Source of the DNA: Hyaloperonospora brassicae
Lineage: Eukaryota; Oomycota; Peronosporomycetes; Peronosporales; Peronosporaceae
Length of the DNA stretch: 64,000 nt
Direction of reading: 5' to 3'
Assembly (NCBI GenBank): GCA_947650285.1
Contig: CANTFL010000126.1
Coordinates: 1-64,000 of the forward strand
Positions 53,829-64,000 of this stretch are shown here, piece after piece. A model generated the notes under the pieces. The model was not told the origin of the DNA, made no database searches, and saw only the letters and a list, made by a program, of their open reading frames with translations. How positions within the stretch are numbered: the stretch's first letter is position 1; each line of letters begins with the position of its first letter. A program made the position numbers and the translations under genes.

Positions 53829-56800
53829 CGTTGCGGGCATGCTACAAGTTGTCGCACAAGTTGGTTTGCGGCCCAGATAATCTAACTATATGGTTTGCTA
53901 CTGTGTTGGTCTATAACGTGCAGCATAACAGCATCGCAGACTTCATACTCGACATCGCGTCTGACACGATGACCATACCGATGATTCGGTCCCACATGTA
54001 GCACGACGGACCTTTTGTCGTCTGCATGCCACTGTACCACGATATGCATCAACTAGTCCGGTGTCGACAACGTGTCGACAACGGAGACGAGATCGCTGAT
54101 GGAGGAAGATCGTTCGCTGGACATTCCGTGGGTCGGAACGATGTGAAGTGTACCAGCTGAAAGGTAAAATATGACTGAAGAAGCAAGCACTTGTGAAATA
54201 TCAGCGTCGTGCGGCACGTCGTGTAGCCCGTCAGCTGCAATTACCGCTGTAGCCGAGACGGACGCAATCGACGAAGATATGGAGACTCCATCGCGGTCGA
54301 TTGTGGTGGAAGTCCGCGTGCTGTTTGTGCGGACGACGCAGAACATTCTCCGTCACCGCTCATTGCTGGTGGTGCACGTTACACTGAGCTTGTCGCTAGC
54401 CCTATTCGGCGGGCTCATATTCAACCACGTGACCAACGATCTGGCAGGATTCCAGAACCGCATGGGCGCGTTCTACTTCATTCTCACCTTTTTTGGCTTT
54501 GCAAGTATGAGCTCAATGGACCTCTTCATCGGCGAGCGCTCGATATTCCTTCGTGAGACTGGCGCCATGTACTACGGAGCGTTTAGCTACTTTCTCGCCA
54601 AAGCCACGCTAGACACGTTGCTGTTGCGGATACTGTCTGCTTCGCTCTTCGCAAGCATCTTTTACTGGATAATGGGCCTCCAAGCATCAACGACGCGCTT
54701 CTTGCTGTTCTCGCTGACGTTGGTGCTCTTCAACGTCGCGGCAGGTGCAATCCGTCTTCTTGTGGGAGTACTGTCGAGACGCGTCGGGTCTGCCAACCTT
54801 GTTGCAACGGTAGTGCTTTTGGTCATGTTGCTGTTCGGCGGCTTCTTGCTCAATTCGCAGACGATGCCGTCGTCAGTGGGCTGGATGAAGCACCTGTCGA
54901 TCTTCAGCTACGCGTTCGAGATCCTCATGACCAACGAGCTGAAAGGTCTGATCCTGGAGTTTGACGCCCCCGGGTACTCGGCCGTACCTATTTACGGCGA
55001 AGTGTACCTCAAGACACTCGGCATGGAGTATGCCAATCGATACTACGACGTGGCAGCTCTCGCTCTGATTGCAGTAAGTCTGCAAGTACTTGCTTTCTTG
55101 TTCTTGTCGCTGCAGGTTCCCGTCCACCGTGATATTGCTGAGCGCTGCGAAGACGGTGATGGGCTACGCCACGCAAAGAAGGAGGAGTACACGGGAGCCG
55201 TGAGGGCTAGTAGAGAGGGTCGTTTGTACACACGGATGCGTCAAGTTCACTAGAGATGCCGGCTATGTGAAGTATCAATCCAGTATTTACGTACGCGTTT
55301 GCAGATGATCTGCAAACAGCGACACCTTCTTCACATTCATGCTTTGTGCCTGACCGTAACGAATGCTGGCTACTTTTGTATTCTCAGACACTCTTGTTCC
55401 AGTCGACACTCACTACTAGAATCAACGCAAGCAATGCGATCGATATCCTTGCAGCTACGTTGTCGTGACTGCAACCCTTTGTCGTCGTCATGCTTTACCG
55501 CGTGATCTCCTCGTCACCAATGTTCGAGTGCACGGAAGCACGATATTTTTTCTTCCTCTCGTAACTAGATACCACATGTTAGTAGCAAGACGTCGCATGC
55601 ACACACGTCTTCCATGAAACCATTCGACATGTTACATAGAAAACAAGAGACTTGTGAAGGTTTGGTAAATGAAAGAGACAACTCCCCATGTTGAAGAGGT
55701 CATCGGTGCATGCACTCTCTTTTCTCGTCGTGCCTTTTGGTAGACGCTGTCGCAAGTTGATCGTTTCGCTGGACAGTAAAAGATCGATCGACTCTATCGA
55801 TCAATACATGATCATGGATACTGCTGTCTGCAAATGTATAAGCTATGGACCTCTTCGTGACACAAGTGATGGGTCTGTCGTCGCATGCTCTTCATGTGTA
55901 TCGCAACAGATTCTCGAGCAGGTCGATCAATGTGGAGCTCTTTCATGTTCATCCATCGCCACCCACGACCTTTGCGACAACAATTTTGCATCCAACTTCG
56001 TGCCACAACGACCGAACGCGGCGACACTTGTATCTGGTAATGCAGCCACGTACCTCCTTCCATTGCGTTCCCACGATGCCTCGCTACCATTTGTTCATTT
56101 AGTAGCTTGCCCAGAGCTCCTCGTAAGCTAAAAGGATGTTTCTGACAACGTGTGCTGAGTGTTGACAGAACCCACGCGTCAATGCACGATGGTCTTGATT
56201 GCCAGGCTATGCTCTGTCATGCGTGCCGTAGCACTCTTCCACTTCATCATTCTGGTGAGCGGTACGGTGAGCATGTAACAGCCGCGACTGGATTGCACTC
56301 GCACGACGAAACTCAAGATGGGATCGTTCGATCTCATGATTGATCCACCACGCCTTCTGCTACCGCACGTCTTAGCACAGCGTCTTTGTTGACGCGATCG
56401 CGATATCGCCCGTACTTACATCATCGTGGCGCTTATAGCAATCGTCAGCACGCTCCGATTCCTTCGTTTCACCTACGCATGTGTATCTTTCTGGCGTTGG
56501 GATTCTACAATGTGGTCTGGACTCGGTGACGCACTGGTGTACTGTAGCACTTCGTACCCCCTGACCCTCACACAACGATCATGATCGGACCAATGCTGCG
56601 GATGGTATTCGGTATATGAGTGGCATCATTATTCTCGCTACCACGTTCCTGGCGCACTCTGATCCTGGCCGCCTCGACTTGTTTTTAGCCACCAACTCTG
56701 CACGTCTCGTGTCTTTTGAACCATTTACTTGACACGTCTGTGTCGTAGCTACCGCAAACTTGAACTTCGCCGATGCTTCGAAGCAGAGCGAATGGAGTTA

Positions 56801-57245
56801 GACCACGCAGCGTGAAGCATGGAAAGACCATTGGAGTCAACGATCGCGGCCAGGTCTTGTCCTGGTCGCATGTTCATTCGTTGTCGCTTTCGAGACTCGA
56901 CGAGATCGTAGTGGGTCGCAGCGGACCAGAGTGGATGCGTCTTTCGATCGGAACGTCTGGACGTGAAGTACAGTAATGGCGATGTGTTGTCGCTGCGTCA
57001 ATCAAGAATGAACTAGATGACTGCTGATCTTCGTCTACTGGCCATGTCAACAACACTAGCACCAGAGGTTGTATCAGGATACATGCGAAAGCTGGCAAGT
57101 CAAATAATAACGCACTCGACGCCTTTCCTTCGATGCACAAGACAGCCTTGCCGCAGTCGAATGTGCGCATCAAGAACGGACACGGGTCAGTCGCTTATCT
57201 TCGTACACAAGACTTCAGTATCTCAAGTCGTCGTGTCAACTGTGT
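53829..57245 (+). repeat. Duplicated segment, copy B
   Basis: Homologous to 36257-39690, beginning within the ABCG exon 1/intron 1 boundary (GTACGTTGCGG shared). Identity is uneven: about 54280-55590 is nearly identical to copy A, whereas 53829-54260 and 56350-57245 carry many substitutions and small indels. Confidence 0.88.
53937..55253 (+). pseudogene. 5'-truncated ABCG pseudogene (membrane domain only)
   Basis: The counterpart of ABCG exon 2 starts after GTGCAG with HNSIADFILDIASD, then hits TAG at 53999-54001 where copy A has an AAA codon after CACATG. From 54171 a 360-codon frame stays open to the natural stop and encodes the whole six-helix ABC2 membrane domain, almost identical to the intact gene (RTTQNILRHRSLL, LFIGERSIFLRETGAMYYG, VGWMKHLSIFSYAFEILMTN). 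There is no ATPase domain, signal peptide or ectodomain. An ABCG membrane domain alone cannot transport, so I call it a pseudogene, though the conserved frame could still be expressed if a promoter were acquired. Confidence 0.85.
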
Positions 57246-57397
57246 GTGAAGTTTAACGAAAGCTCAACTAACACTCTGTACTGCAAAATGGAGAGGGTTA
57301 TACTACTACAGACTGAATGTATAATTTTCCTCGTTAACTGATCACTCTGTCCTGAACGTTGAATAACATTTTACCTGCAAGTTGTTGGAAGTGAAGA

Positions 57398-57638
57398 TGT
57401 CATAGCAGGCACTCTCCTTCGGGTCGACCGTCTCAGCTGCCAGGTTTGTTGGTAATAGTGGGTGATTTGTATAATTACACATAGTAATAGAAGATTCTTA
57501 GTCGTAGAAAGCAGGATAGAGTAAGATCTCACTGCTTAATTGATAACGCCACTGACGAGGCCCCCGGCGGGGGCCGAAACACGTCTGGCGCGCGTTTTAA
57601 TACAGGAGTCACTAACCATTCTTTCTCTGTTATTTACA
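57398..57638 (+). repeat. 5' LTR of Copia element
   Basis: 241 bp starting TGTCATAGCAGGCACT and ending TTTACA. It pairs with 62523-62760 (TGTCATAGCAGACACT ... CTTACA). Shared internal words include GGGTCGAC, CAGCTGCCAG, GGTGGGTGATTTGTAT, AAAGCCACTGGCGA/AACGCCACTGACGA and GGCGCGTTT. Divergence between the two LTRs (perhaps 25-30 percent by eye, with indels) indicates an old insertion. Confidence 0.85.
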
Positions 57639-57657
57639 GGTTCTGAGCCCCAATACC

Positions 57658-60600
57658 ATGGAGTCAAAATCCATTCTCAATTAAGACAATTATTTCGTGT
57701 GGGAGTCTAATACTCGAATGAGCTCGCAAAAAAATGTTTGTTGGAGCATCTATTCACGACGGAGTCTCCGGGTAAAGGCGACGTTAATTCAGCTGCTTGG
57801 AAAGACAACGACATGAAGGCTTTTGCAAATGTGTGCTCGATGATCAGCATGAGCCTTCAATGCATAATTCGATCGGCTCAGTCGACTGCAGAGGCATGGA
57901 AATTTCGAAGAGCTTCTTTCTCCGTTTAAGCATTCACAATCGAGTTCAGATGCGTCGACAACTGCATAAACTCAAGATGCAGAAATGTTTAAGTGTGATG
58001 GAACTCTTCCTTAAGTTTGATGAACTGTGCTTGTCGATGCAAGCTGTCCGAGACGAAGTGTAGAGAGACAAACAACTCGTTATCTTGCTAGAAAGTCTGT
58101 CCGAAGAGTACAAGCAGATTGTCACGATCATCTAGAACGTGACGAGATGCTTCGTCGTGAGCACGAATGAATTGTTCGCAAGGACAAGAATGAACTTGTA
58201 TTGAAGGCTGCAAGAAGCTTCAAGGGCAAAGTTTTTCGTTCGAATATAAGAAGGAACATATTTGCCGGGAAGTGTTACATCTGTAGCAAAAAGGGCCACA
58301 AGTGACACGATTGCTGGAAGAATCCTAAAACAAAACAGAATGTAGAACAAGCGTTTACGGTGAGTGAACAAGAGACTGAACGGTGGATACTTGACAGTGA
58401 CGCAAGCAGTCACATGTGCCCATTATAAAATGATTTTGTGAAAGTTCGACCACTTGACAGAGTGGTTGACATGTCTAATGCGAATCGAGAGACAGTAAGT
58501 GCCGATGAATTTGGGACAATTCGAGTAGTACGAAAAACTAGAGGAACATGCGAATCGAAGACGTGCTCTACGTTCCATATTTGGATCGTAGACTTCTGTC
58601 GATTTCGGCACTGTTTTCGAAAGGCCTACACATAACGTTCTCGAAAAACAAGTGTGAGACCAGAAACCAACACGAAGTGGTGACACAAGTAAACCGGAAG
58701 GAAAAATTGTCTATTCTGGAGTGTGAACAAGTGGAGTCTGCAAAGACCTGCCAAAAGTCCGGCGTCGTCAAGTATGTAGTTTAAGGATATAGCACGCTCG
58801 ACTAGGACATCTTCCAATGCAGGCAAATAGAACCCTCGAGAACTGGGTCGAAGGTTTCAAGAAACATAGATATTGGATGATGTCGTTTATCACGATGACA
58901 TATGTGGAGGATGTGTGCCCGCCAAGTCATCGGTTAAGACTTATTGAAGTCCAGTTACGGTGAACTGAAGACGACTTCGCTGCCACAAATTATACACAGC
59001 GACATAATAGGTCCAATGGAGACCAAATCGCAGGGTGGATCAAGATTTTTTGTTACATTTCTTTACGATTTACCCGATACGTAGTCGCGTACTAAATCGC
59101 GCATGAGTCGGAAGTGGTCGATGTGTTTATCGAGTACAAGAGGATGATGGAAAATCAATTGTCGGCTAAGAGTTAGTGTATTCGCACCGATAATGGTGGC
59201 GAATATACTAACAAGCGCTCAATAAAGTGTGCAGACAGGCTGAGAAATTACACCGAACGACAGTTCCGTATTCTACAAAGTAATATAGAAATGGCTGAGC
59301 GGATGAATGGGACGCTGACGGAGCGAGCACGCTCAATGATTGTTCACATGCAGGTTGAGCAGAAGTGGTAGGCTAGAGCGATAAACACTGCGGTATTCAT
59401 AACGAATCGTGTTACATGCGCCTCATATACGATCAAGACACTGTTTGAAGTTTGTTTTTAATCGAAGTCGAGCTTGTCGTATCTGCGTGTCTTCGGCTGG
59501 CAAGAATGTGCGCACATTAATAAAGTAAAACAACAAAAGTTAAATAAAAAGGTTATTTGATTCATGCTACTGGGCTGCGCATATGGTGTATAGGGCTACC
59601 GTGTTTGGAACTATGATGCTATAAGGGTAGAAATTAAGAGGTCCGTAGTACTTCAAGAGCTGCCCAAGTCAGATATGTGGAAGCTGTTAGTAGCCAAGAC
59701 GTCATCAAACATGTACATTACCATAACAATGACGATGATATGCAGGTACAATTACTCTGTGCGTCAACCGACAATGGAGAAGAACATATTGATGTAAATT
59801 GAATTGTCGCTTGCGTAATTTTACCCTTATCAAATTTGTCTTTATGATTATATGTCCCGATATCGCTCTCTGTTCGGACCCTGCTTTCGAGATAGCTGAT
59901 GTTAGCATGGAGCCGATTGATGTTAATGTGGGTGTGGATACAGCGCAGGCCATTGTGTTCAGAGGTGGAACATCCTAAATCCCCGATTGCTCGGAGATGT
60001 TACCATCCCGATATGGCGGGCACAATGTGCTTACTGCGATGACACCCAATAAGAATTCTCAAGCTTTAATTCCAATAAGTCATTTCGAAGCTATCATAGT
60101 TAAACGTGGTGATGACCAAGCAGACCGATCAGCAAAACGATATCGCATCGACTATGAGCAAGCAAATGCGGCGCTGACGACCCAATGACTTATCAAGATG
60201 CGATTCGTTATCCTCAAGCCAAGATGCAAAAGGATGCGATCAAAACTGTTATAAAAGCGCTCCTTTACAAAAAGACATGGCTTGCAATGACGAATATTTC
60301 TGGTTTCAAGGTATTCGGAACCAAGTGAGTTTTTGCCTAAAGCGCAATGAACATGGAAAATTTGATCGATTAAAGGCACGGCTTGTTGCGTTAGGATATC
60401 GACAAACCGTTGATTTAATTTATAACTAAGACAAGTATTAACCGGTCGCTAACATGAACTCTGTTAGAGTATTTCTTGCCGTGTGTTACCATTTTGGCAT
60501 GATGATACGACAATGTGATGTTGATACAGCCTTCCTAAATGGCGTTTTTAGAATAAATATATACATATCTACGCCTCGGGTGTCGACATGGACCCGAGTC

Positions 60601-61740
60601 AAGTGTTTAAGCTCAACAAATAATTGTATGTAATAAATTAGGCTGCTGCAACATGGTTTAAGCTAATTTCAAACGTGTTTCGAAACATGAGCTTTGTGCC
60701 ATGTGTTACAGACCCGTGTGATATCGCTTGTCGCGATAAAACCCTCCTGGACTAAAGTGACGCTGCCTATCGAGGATATGATGCTTGAAGGTACTTGTGC
60801 TGCTTTTATGACCGAAGTTGTCGATGAACTTGCAAGTCGTTTAAGTTAAAGAGGCTTGTCAATGTGAGATATATTTTTGGCATTGAGTTGGAGTATGCAC
60901 AGCAGGCAAAGAAGCTCAAGATGAGCCAAGAAGAGTGCATTAACAGAATGGTCGTCAAATATAATCGAGTTGGAGCAAAAACGGTCAACAACCTAAGTGT
61001 GGAAGGTCAAGTCATGCTTAAGTGCGAGGTAAAGGACCGATTTTGGAAAGTTGGCCCTATCGATATCTGGTCGGATCACTTTTATCGCTGGCGACATGTA
61101 CAAGGCCCGATATTGCATTTGCAGTGGGTCGGATGAGTCGACATTTAGAAAAATCAAGTGAAGAACACTGGCACGCAGCCATTTGTGTGCTGTGCTACCT
61201 CAAGTCGACTGCAACGCACGTAATTTGCTATCGTAACAAGCCAGGTGACCTAAAGTTGAGTGCTTTTAGCGATGCAGATTGGGGCAGCGAAAATATAATC
61301 GACGTTTGAACATCTGGAGTCATGAATATGGTATATGACTCTCCAGTCAATTTCAAGTAGAAGGTTTAAAGCAGTATTTGACAAAGTACTGCTGAAGCTA
61401 AATATGTGGCAAAATCGTTGTGCATTCACGAGATTTTTTGGACCAAGAGTATATTCATGAAGATGAAGGTCGAGATTGATGCTCCATTCGTTGTGTGTGA
61501 AGACAATCAGAGCGCGATTAATATTGAGAAAAACGAAGGATATCGAATGCGAGCAAAGCACATTGATTTTCGCTATTATTTTGTTCGCGACCTAGTCCAA
61601 GGTGATATAGCTGGAGTATATTAAAACCAAGCCTCAGCTCGCCCATTTGTGACGAAGGAGATTTCGACCAACAAGTTCCAGTTTATCGTGGCAAAACAAA
61701 CGTTGGAGACTTCTTGTCGAGGAGGAGTATTGATGATGTA
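57658..61740 (+). pseudogene. Copia gag-pol remnant
   Basis: Visible pieces in order: gag start MESKSILN with SIDSFNYFVW-like context (57658 on); a zinc knuckle CYICSKKGHK*HDCW at 58272-58320 broken by TGA; protease WILDSDASSH at about 58386; integrase phrases such as HSDIIGPMETKSQGGSRFF (about 58997) and RTDNGGEYTN (about 59186); RT phrases CDVDTAFLNG (about 60513); RNase H phrases VGRMSRHLEKSSEEHWHA, LKLSAFSDADWGS, and CEDNQSAINIEKNEG with KHIDFRYYFVRD at the end. More than ten stops and several frame changes make it non-functional. Confidence 0.88.
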
Positions 61741-62522
61741 CACTTTGTGTTAGCTCAAACGTCTTGATGATTTTTGATGTGTAATTGTTGTAAAACGGAC
61801 ACAGAAAATGAAATCTCAGCAGTCGATTATATATAGAGGTAAATGAACCAGGCTTAATAATCGTGGTGATTTTAAGAACGAGTAGCTAAATGCATGTGCA
61901 AATTTTCCTAAGACAATAGTACTTCTTAATTAACCACCTGACTACAAGCTGAACCCTCTGCTATCAAATCCTCCGTAGGTTATGAGCATAGGCCTCACTC
62001 CAAGACATCAAGCCAAGGATCGACTTGTGCGACGGATACTCCGCCGGCAAAGCCGCGTCAGGCATTAGCAGGCGCTTAAGATCTCTTCTGAAGATTGAAG
62101 AAGACGGAGCACGTGCTGACGACAAGCGTGAAGCGCAAGATTAAAGACGCGAAGATGGATTGGCTGTGCAAAGGCTAAACAAGAAATGAAGGAGTTGGTG
62201 ACGGGGGCTATGTGAGAGGAAAACCAAAGAAGAAGGAGTATCTGATCAAGGTGACTAAAAATTGTGAGTTGTACGAAAGATCCGCACGCAAGGGGATTGA
62301 CAAGGACGTGCAAGACCACAAGACACGACCAAGACACTAGCTCTCAAGGTCGGCAGCCGCACGGGAGCGCAGGGGTCGCTGGACCACAAGAACCCATACA
62401 GACGTCAAGAAGCTATCGAGAAAAGAGGCTCATTGACAGAGGAGTGGTGGGTCAAGGATGTCAAAGCGAATCGACACAGAGACTTACAACTTGGCCTTCA
62501 AGGGGAGTGCATAAATCGGATA

Positions 62523-62760
62523 TGTCATAGCAGACACTTTCTTCCGGGTCGACGCCCCAGCTGCCAGGGTTATTAGTTATGGTGGGTGATTTGTATGGTT
62601 AAACGAATTTCAGGAAGATTCTGATTTGTTGAGCGAAGGATAGATCAAAATCTCACCTCTAGATTGATAAAGCCACTGGCGAAGCCCCAGTCAGGGGGCC
62701 CAAAAGCGTCTGGGGCGCGTTTGATAAAAGATTCATTACATACTTTCCCTTTTTCTTACA
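62523..62760 (+). repeat. 3' LTR of Copia element
   Basis: 238 bp, TGTCATAG to CTTACA, paired with 57398-57638. Downstream DNA returns to unrelated sequence. Confidence 0.83.
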
Positions 62761-62849
62761 CAAGTTGCCTGAATTACAACACGCTCATCATCGTATTAAC
62801 TATTGACCCTCTACACTCCCCCTTACCTTACACTCTCGCAAATTCTTCT

Positions 62850-63131
62850 TTAATCGCGTAGTCGCTTAATTGCGGAGTATTTAGTGGTTTCGATAGGAAA
62901 TAAGCAAGTTGCATAGCTGACGAAACATGTTTAATCTGGATCTCGCCTTCCCTAACGTGGTCTCAAACTAAATGCATAATGAGGTCAATATGCTCAGATC
63001 TTGGTGTACATCCCTAGTTCATCGCAATACTTATTATCGACTTGCTGTCCATGTGAATCGTCGTCGCAGTCTTACACATTACACCAATTTTCTGTAGCAA
63101 ATAAAGAATCCACATCACTTTTATTATAGCT
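62850..63131 (-). pseudogene. Copia RNase H fragment, cut by a Gypsy LTR
   Basis: Read on the minus strand from 63131: VMWILYLLQKIGV, TTIHMDSKSIISIAMN, then in a shifted frame SEHIDLIMH and REGEIQIKHVSSAMQLAYFLSKPL, the C-terminal RNase H and tail of a Copia polyprotein. This is a different, opposite-strand copy from the element at 57-62 kb. The match stops abruptly at 63131, exactly where the LTR begins. Confidence 0.72.
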
Positions 63132-63526
63132 AGTGTGAACCGGGTTACACCCTTGCGTGAACTTAACGCAAGGGTATCGGTGCCCCGACAGACGTACACA
63201 TGCAAGCGAGGAAGCGTAGATAAGGTAAAAGCAGAACTGTTATATTAATATAATTAAGTCTTTCAACTACTGTCTCTCTGTTTGACTTAACTTAGTCATG
63301 CTAATATAACTGAGTGTATGGTGACGTCTCGTCACCACTCATTGCGCGCGTCTTGCGGCGATTGGTGGGTTGATATTATCAAGATATCAACCAATGAACA
63401 GACTCCTTGGTCGAACCATCAATATCACCACTTTGGTGATATTGTTAAAATTATTTTCAACTTCATATTCTATATTGTCATAATCTCTAGAATGACAATT
63501 TCCATGTAACGGGCTACCCCGTTACA
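63132..63526 (+). repeat. Gypsy-type 5' LTR
   Basis: Begins TGTGAACCGGGTTACACCC and ends GGGCTACCCCGTTACA, imperfectly inverted termini of the TG...CA kind, 395 bp. It lies directly upstream of a gag-like frame and interrupts a Copia fragment, so it is the younger insertion. An internal patch is related to 863-920 at the left end of the window. The region also has a GATATTATCAAGATATCAACC partial palindrome. Confidence 0.72.
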
Positions 63527-63659
63527 TCACCCCCCCCCTAAACTGGTAGTCACCGTGTGACCATCGAAAATATGGCGGCCACCCGTTGGCCACGATTGGG
63601 ACAGAAAGCAGTTGTTGGGTCCGTTCCATTCACTTTCCGGTTGACCTCGCATAGTTAAC

Positions 63660-64000
63660 ATGTCTGTGCGAGGTGACTCAAGACCCACACAGCCCGGTGC
63701 TGTGCCAGCCTCTGCGGCAGACGATTCGTCGTCTGCCGCCCCTTCTTCGCCTGCAGCAACAGGTGCTGCAGGTGAACGCGGTACAACACCGCGTGCGCAC
63801 GATGACCCCGATGTGGAGGTCATCTATTCTGGCGAGTCAGACGTGTCTAACTCGGGCAATGCTACAGAGGCGTCTCGCTCACCGGCGACGCCTCAGTATT
63901 CGCCAAGGCCACTGCCGAACGAACGGACTCGTGATTCGCATCACAGTCTGTTCGGCAGTGATGATGAAGGTGATCAGAGTGGTAAGGAGTATCACGCCTT
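63660..64000 (+). CDS. Gypsy gag-like polyprotein, N-terminal part
   Basis: An ATG at 63660 opens a frame without stops to the window end (113 complete codons). It begins MSVRGDSRPTQPGAVPAS and is rich in Ser, Ala, Pro, Asp and Glu (DDPDVEVIYSGESD; LFGSDDEGDQSG), a disordered acidic leader as often seen at the N-terminus of oomycete Gypsy gag proteins. Capsid and zinc-knuckle parts would lie outside the window. The intact frame beside a well-formed LTR suggests a recent insertion. Confidence 0.62.
   Translation, partial: MSVRGDSRPTQPGAVPASAADDSSSAAPSSPAATGAAGERGTTPRAHDDPDVEVIYSGESDVSNSGNATEASRSPATPQYSPRPLPNERTRDSHHSLFGSDDEGDQSGKEYHA

Larger units (their letters stand above)
57398..62760 (+). 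mobile_element. Decayed Ty1/Copia retrotransposon
   Basis: Two diverged LTRs bound an internal region with gag, protease, integrase, RT and RNase H traces in the Copia order. All frames are broken by stops and frameshifts, and the RT active-site YADD part is missing. A purine-rich AAGGGGAGTG lies about 20 bp before the 3' LTR. About 750 bp between the RNase H end (near 61740) and the 3' LTR carry no Copia homology that I can see. Confidence 0.88.
63132..64000 (+). mobile_element. Gypsy retrotransposon, 5' part (runs off window)
   Basis: LTR, a leader of 133 bp with a C9 run (63530-63538), then the gag frame. The rest of the element lies beyond the window. Family (Ty3/Gypsy) is inferred from LTR style and gag composition. 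Confidence 0.68.

Noticed and set aside
55688..56131. 147-codon plus frame in duplicated copy B
   Set aside because: The equivalent region of copy A does not keep this frame because the first part is unrelated filler, so it is unlikely to be a gene.

Overview
The window reads as nuclear DNA of an oomycete, most likely a Peronosporales species (Phytophthora or downy mildew type). This is inferred from compact GC-rich genes on both strands, short GT-AG introns (mostly 60-130 nt), a plant/stramenopile-type SPX-MFS phosphate transporter, an initiator-like element just upstream of one start codon, and abundant LINE, Copia and Gypsy remnants. No species can be named from the sequence alone. All exon structures were worked out by eye from splice consensus, reading phase and family knowledge.

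Layout. Positions 1-3178 are gene-free, with a decayed LTR-like patch. Positions 3179-32078 form a gene-dense housekeeping block: SPX-MFS vacuolar phosphate transporter (+), PP2C phosphatase with a long N-terminal extension (-), TIP41-like protein (-), a dual-specificity phosphatase fused to an ASCH domain (-), casein kinase II beta (+), a multi-OB-fold RPA/RADX-like protein (-), an unknown protein (+), a histone H4 pseudogene, an unknown small protein (-), a PX-domain protein (+), BLOC-1 subunit 2 (+), a Rac/Rho GTPase (+), an ABHD13-like hydrolase (+), the mitochondrial trifunctional enzyme alpha subunit (+) and an RRM/RS splicing-type protein (+).

From 32 kb the window becomes repeat-rich and gene-poor. 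A complete ABCG half-transporter with a Cys-rich ectodomain (34592-37695) begins a segment (36.26-39.7 kb) that recurs at 53.8-57.25 kb. Between the two copies lie a small secreted 10-cysteine protein (41273-41614, minus), a 121-bp satellite (six units), a 6-kb LINE whose coding part is bracketed by a 153-bp direct repeat, a short element with LTR-like termini, and an AAA+ ATPase gene cut off close to the duplication breakpoint. The right end is a graveyard of LTR retrotransposons: a decayed Copia element with both LTRs (57398-62760), a minus-strand Copia RNase H fragment interrupted by a Gypsy LTR (63132-63526), and the start of a Gypsy gag frame running off the window.

Functional links are general rather than operonic. 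BLOC1S2, Rac and PX proteins point to endomembrane and cytoskeletal traffic; TIP41, PP2C, DUSP-ASCH and CK2 beta form a phosphorylation-control cluster, but no co-regulation can be shown from sequence. The most notable items are the DUSP-ASCH fusion, the cysteine-rich secreted protein beside the satellite, the LINE flanked by the 153-bp repeat, and the mosaic ABCG duplication.
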